64,000 nt of DNA from Desulfovibrio sp. GTDB lineage: Bacteria > Desulfobacterota > Desulfovibrionia > Desulfovibrionales > Desulfovibrionaceae. The notes beneath the pieces were generated by a model. The model was not told the origin of the DNA and searched no databases. It worked only from the letters and a program-made list of their open reading frames with translations. Position 1 is the first letter of the stretch. Each line of letters begins with the position of its first letter. Positions 61,687-64,000 of the stretch are shown in pieces. The stretch covers positions 1 through 64,000 of the forward strand of contig NZ_WASP01000003.1 in the NCBI RefSeq assembly GCF_009712225.1, written 5' to 3'. Made by a program: the position numbers and the translations under genes.

Positions 61687-64000
61687 TTATGCCGCGCCGC
61701 GTTCCCGCAGCCATTCGTACTGCCAGCCGCCGGAACCATATTCCGCAGCAAGCGCCTGAATCCGGGCAAGGCTCTCCTTATCGGAGGAGCCGACAAAGGC
61801 CAGCGTCTTGGGGCCAAGGGCAAGTTGTACTTGTCGCCTGCCGAGGGGCGAGACAACGTAATAGTCGCGCTTGGGCGTGGCGCGGGCGATAATGTTGATC
61901 TGGGTTTCGTTTAGGCCCATGCCCACATAGAGTTCGCGTGGCGCCTCTTGCGCGGCGGTGATATTGGGCAGGAAGATTTTTGTGGGGCAGGATTCGGCCA
62001 GTACATCCAGAATGCCGGAGTTTTTGGCGTCCGAGAGGCTTTGCGTGGCGAGGATTACCGCGCAGTTGGCCTTACGCATGACCTTCAGCCATTCGCGTAT
62101 TTTCTCCCTGAATATAGGGTGGCCGAGCATGATCCAGGCTTCATCCAGCACAAGGATGGTCGGCGTTCCGTCCAGTGACGTTTCAATGCGGTGAAAGAGA
62201 TAGGTCAGAACCGGAATCAAGTTTTTGTCGCCCAGGCTCATGAGTTCTTCAATCTCAAAGACCATGAACGGTGAAAGCGTCAGATCGTCCGTGTCCGCAT
62301 CCAGCAGCCGCCCCATTGCCCCTTGCGCGGTATAGTGCTGGATAGCATCCTTAATCTGGTGTTCCTGAACGATGTGGAAAAAGCTGGTCAGGGAACGCAG
62401 ATTGTCAGGCTGTGCCGACAAATCCAGCATGGCCGCGTGAATGGCGTTGCGGTGCGTGGGCATGACCGTGATGTGTTGCAACTCCATGAGGGAAGCGATC
62501 CACTCTTCCACCCAGGCCCGTTCCGCTTCGGAATCAATGCGCAGAAGCGGCGCGAATGCCAGACCTCCCGCAAGGCGGTCAGCGTTGCCGAGATTGTAAT
62601 GCGTCCCGCCGGAGCCGAGGCAGAGCGGAAACATGCTCATACCCTTGTCAAAGGCAAAAATGCGGGCGTTTGCATAGCAGCGGAATTGTGCGGCCAGTGT
62701 TGCCAGCAGTGTGGACTTGCCCGCGCCGGTCGGCCCGAAAATCAAGGTGTGGCCGAGGTCGCCCACATGGATGTTGAACCAGAACGGCGTAGATTTATCC
62801 GTTGTCAGCACAGCCAGGGGTCGGGAGTTGGACGGATAAAACGGGCAGGGGCAGACGGGAGAACCCGTCCAGACCGAGGCCAGGGGCAAAAGATCAGCCA
62901 GGTTCAGCGTATTGACCATAGGCCGCCGCAGATTGGCGTAGCCGTTGCCCGGATGCGTTCCAAGCCATGCTTCCAGGGCGTTGATAGTTTCAACCCGGCA
63001 GCCGAAGCCAAGCGTCTGGATGTTCCGGCGCAGTTCCCGCGCCCAATCTTGGAGCTGCTCCTGATTTTCGTGCATCAACACAATGCAGGAAGTCAGGTAG
63101 CCAGCCCCAACATAGCCGCCCTGCACTTCGGTCAGGGCGTTTTCCGCGTCTTCGGCCATGAGCAGCGCGTCACGATTGGCGCGGGCGTTGGGGTTGTTAA
63201 AAAACTGGTCAAGAAAGCGATACACTTGTTGCCGCCACCCCTTACGGTAGGAGTCTATTTCCTTGGTGGCATCGTACTGGTCAAGGCAGATAAAGCGGGT
63301 GGAAAAGCGGTACTCCAGCGGAAGCGATTCCAAATCCGCGAACATGGCCGGGAAGGATTCTTGTGGCAGCCCGTCAATGGAAAGCAGCGCAAGGTGTTTT
63401 CCGCCAAGCCGGGGAATGACGCCACCGACCAGATCATTGCTGGCAAGAAGGTGATCCAGATACATGGCCCTTTCCGGTACGCGCAGCGGGTGCAGATCTC
63501 CGGAAACGCATTGCTGGATATGGGATAAAAGGTCAGATTGCGTCCAGGCTTCGCCATCATCGCCATACGCTTCATATTCCGAGAGCCGCTGCATGTGCAG
63601 AACGGAAGACAAAGCGTCTTCCAGTTCTTCCAAGGTGTTTTGGAACTGGCCCAGTGCTTTTTCCAGAATCGGAGAAGAAATACCACCCGCCTGAACCTTT
63701 CCGACTAGTTTCGCAGTTTCAAAATTCGGCCTGTAGGTGACGGAAAAAATGGTGCTGGTGCTGAAACAGCGGTTTCCACTGAAAAAGGCCCGGCGTTCAT
63801 CGTCAATGAGCTGCGTCACCGGATCGGGGAAATGCCCTTTCTCCGGCGCGGGGTAGGCCCGATGGCTGCTGCGAATGGAATCCACATGCAGCATCCAGCC
63901 CGTCCCGAGCAACCGAATCGCGTTGTTGAACTGTGCGGACACGAAGGCCAGTTCATCAGGCGTGGAGCTACCCGTGTCCTGTCCCCGGATTTCCCAGCTA
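61687..64000 (-). CDS. trbE: TrbE/VirB4-type ATPase (5' end outside window)
   Basis: Cytoplasmic ATPase energising T4SS assembly. Although an ATG at 63942 is available, the frame stays open upstream to the window edge and encodes family sequence (RGQDTGSSTPDELAFVSAQF), so the true start is beyond 64000. Visible motifs are Walker A FGPTGAGKSTLLATLA (about 402-417 counted from 63942), Walker B ILVLDEAWIML, and the late AQEAPRELYVGMGLNETQIN. First visible gene of the leftward trbE-J-L-F-G-H operon. Confidence 0.94.
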   Translation of the reverse strand, partial: SWEIRGQDTGSSTPDELAFVSAQFNNAIRLLGTGWMLHVDSIRSSHRAYPAPEKGHFPDPVTQLIDDERRAFFSGNRCFSTSTIFSVTYRPNFETAKLVGKVQAGGISSPILEKALGQFQNTLEELEDALSSVLHMQRLSEYEAYGDDGEAWTQSDLLSHIQQCVSGDLHPLRVPERAMYLDHLLASNDLVGGVIPRLGGKHLALLSIDGLPQESFPAMFADLESLPLEYRFSTRFICLDQYDATKEIDSYRKGWRQQVYRFLDQFFNNPNARANRDALLMAEDAENALTEVQGGYVGAGYLTSCIVLMHENQEQLQDWARELRRNIQTLGFGCRVETINALEAWLGTHPGNGYANLRRPMVNTLNLADLLPLASVWTGSPVCPCPFYPSNSRPLAVLTTDKSTPFWFNIHVGDLGHTLIFGPTGAGKSTLLATLAAQFRCYANARIFAFDKGMSMFPLCLGSGGTHYNLGNADRLAGGLAFAPLLRIDSEAERAWVEEWIASLMELQHITVMPTHRNAIHAAMLDLSAQPDNLRSLTSFFHIVQEHQIKDAIQHYTAQGAMGRLLDADTDDLTLSPFMVFEIEELMSLGDKNLIPVLTYLFHRIETSLDGTPTILVLDEAWIMLGHPIFREKIREWLKVMRKANCAVILATQSLSDAKNSGILDVLAESCPTKIFLPNITAAQEAPRELYVGMGLNETQINIIARATPKRDYYVVSPLGRRQVQLALGPKTLAFVGSSDKESLARIQALAAEYGSGGWQYEWLRERGAA

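Noticed and set aside
62323..63528. 401-codon plus-strand frame antisense to trbE
   Set aside because: Shadow of the VirB4-type ATPase; no domain or ribosome binding site.

Overview
The window looks like a chromosome segment of a sulfate-reducing deltaproteobacterium of the Desulfovibrio group (inference from gene content and gene order: zapB-zapA-6S RNA-rny, GlmU, MntP, a biosynthetic threonine deaminase, NikR-FolE2, GluQRS). It carries a large conjugative or integrative element that begins at a tRNA-Thr gene and runs off the right edge.

Bases 1-16,500 are GC-rich, tightly packed core genome: RNase Y and a TRIC-like membrane protein, a 6S-RNA-like locus, ZapA and a ZapB-like coiled coil, GlmU, a family 2 glycosyltransferase, an OsmC protein, MntP, a polytopic membrane protein, an exported protein, IlvA, a methyltransferase, NikR overlapping FolE2, an orphan flagellar-rod-like protein, an NlpC/P60 lipoprotein with a long Lys/Ser tail, a rhodanese with a membrane tail, and GluQRS.

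At 16.5-16.8 kb a complete tRNA-Thr(CGT) sits 115 bases downstream of a copy of its own 5' half, the kind of scar left by site-specific integration. Rightward the composition becomes patchy and often AT-rich: an IncFII-RepA-like replication initiator with a palindrome-rich non-coding region behind it; then a leftward four-gene block (19.2-26.8 kb) encoding a YhcG/DUF1016 nuclease, the three-Cys-motif partner TcmP, a radical SAM protein and a giant kinase-like/STAND-like NTPase/TPR fusion. This block is the best candidate in the window for an undescribed defence or nucleic-acid-processing system. It is followed by a mobilization module (lytic transglycosylase, MobC-like protein, MOB-P relaxase) and an XRE regulator.

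Bases 30-40.3 kb are heavy-metal cargo: two CadR/PbrR-type MerR regulators with recognisable 19-bp-spacer promoters, a Psd-AhbA-like pair, a Cd/Zn/Pb P-type ATPase, a deleted IS3 element and an IS1595 remnant. Two diverged copies of a leader RNA plus a roughly 60-codon ORF bracket this cargo. Bases 40.3-53.1 kb form a TonB-dependent uptake and redox-processing cluster (TonB-ExbBD, paired P-loop ATPase, FAD oxidoreductase, PyrK-like reductase, DUF6064-like membrane protein, NitT/TauT-type ABC importer, methyltransferase, TonB receptor) with a divergent PchR-like AraC regulator.

Bases 53.3-64 kb return to conjugation functions: phage-type Dam, an ArdC/Toprim polyprotein, TraF peptidase, and a Trb (VirB-like) type IV secretion operon. 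A deletion appears to have removed trbI and most of traG, leaving a traG 3' stump behind trbH. TrbE continues past the right edge. No integrase, CRISPR array or rRNA gene is visible.
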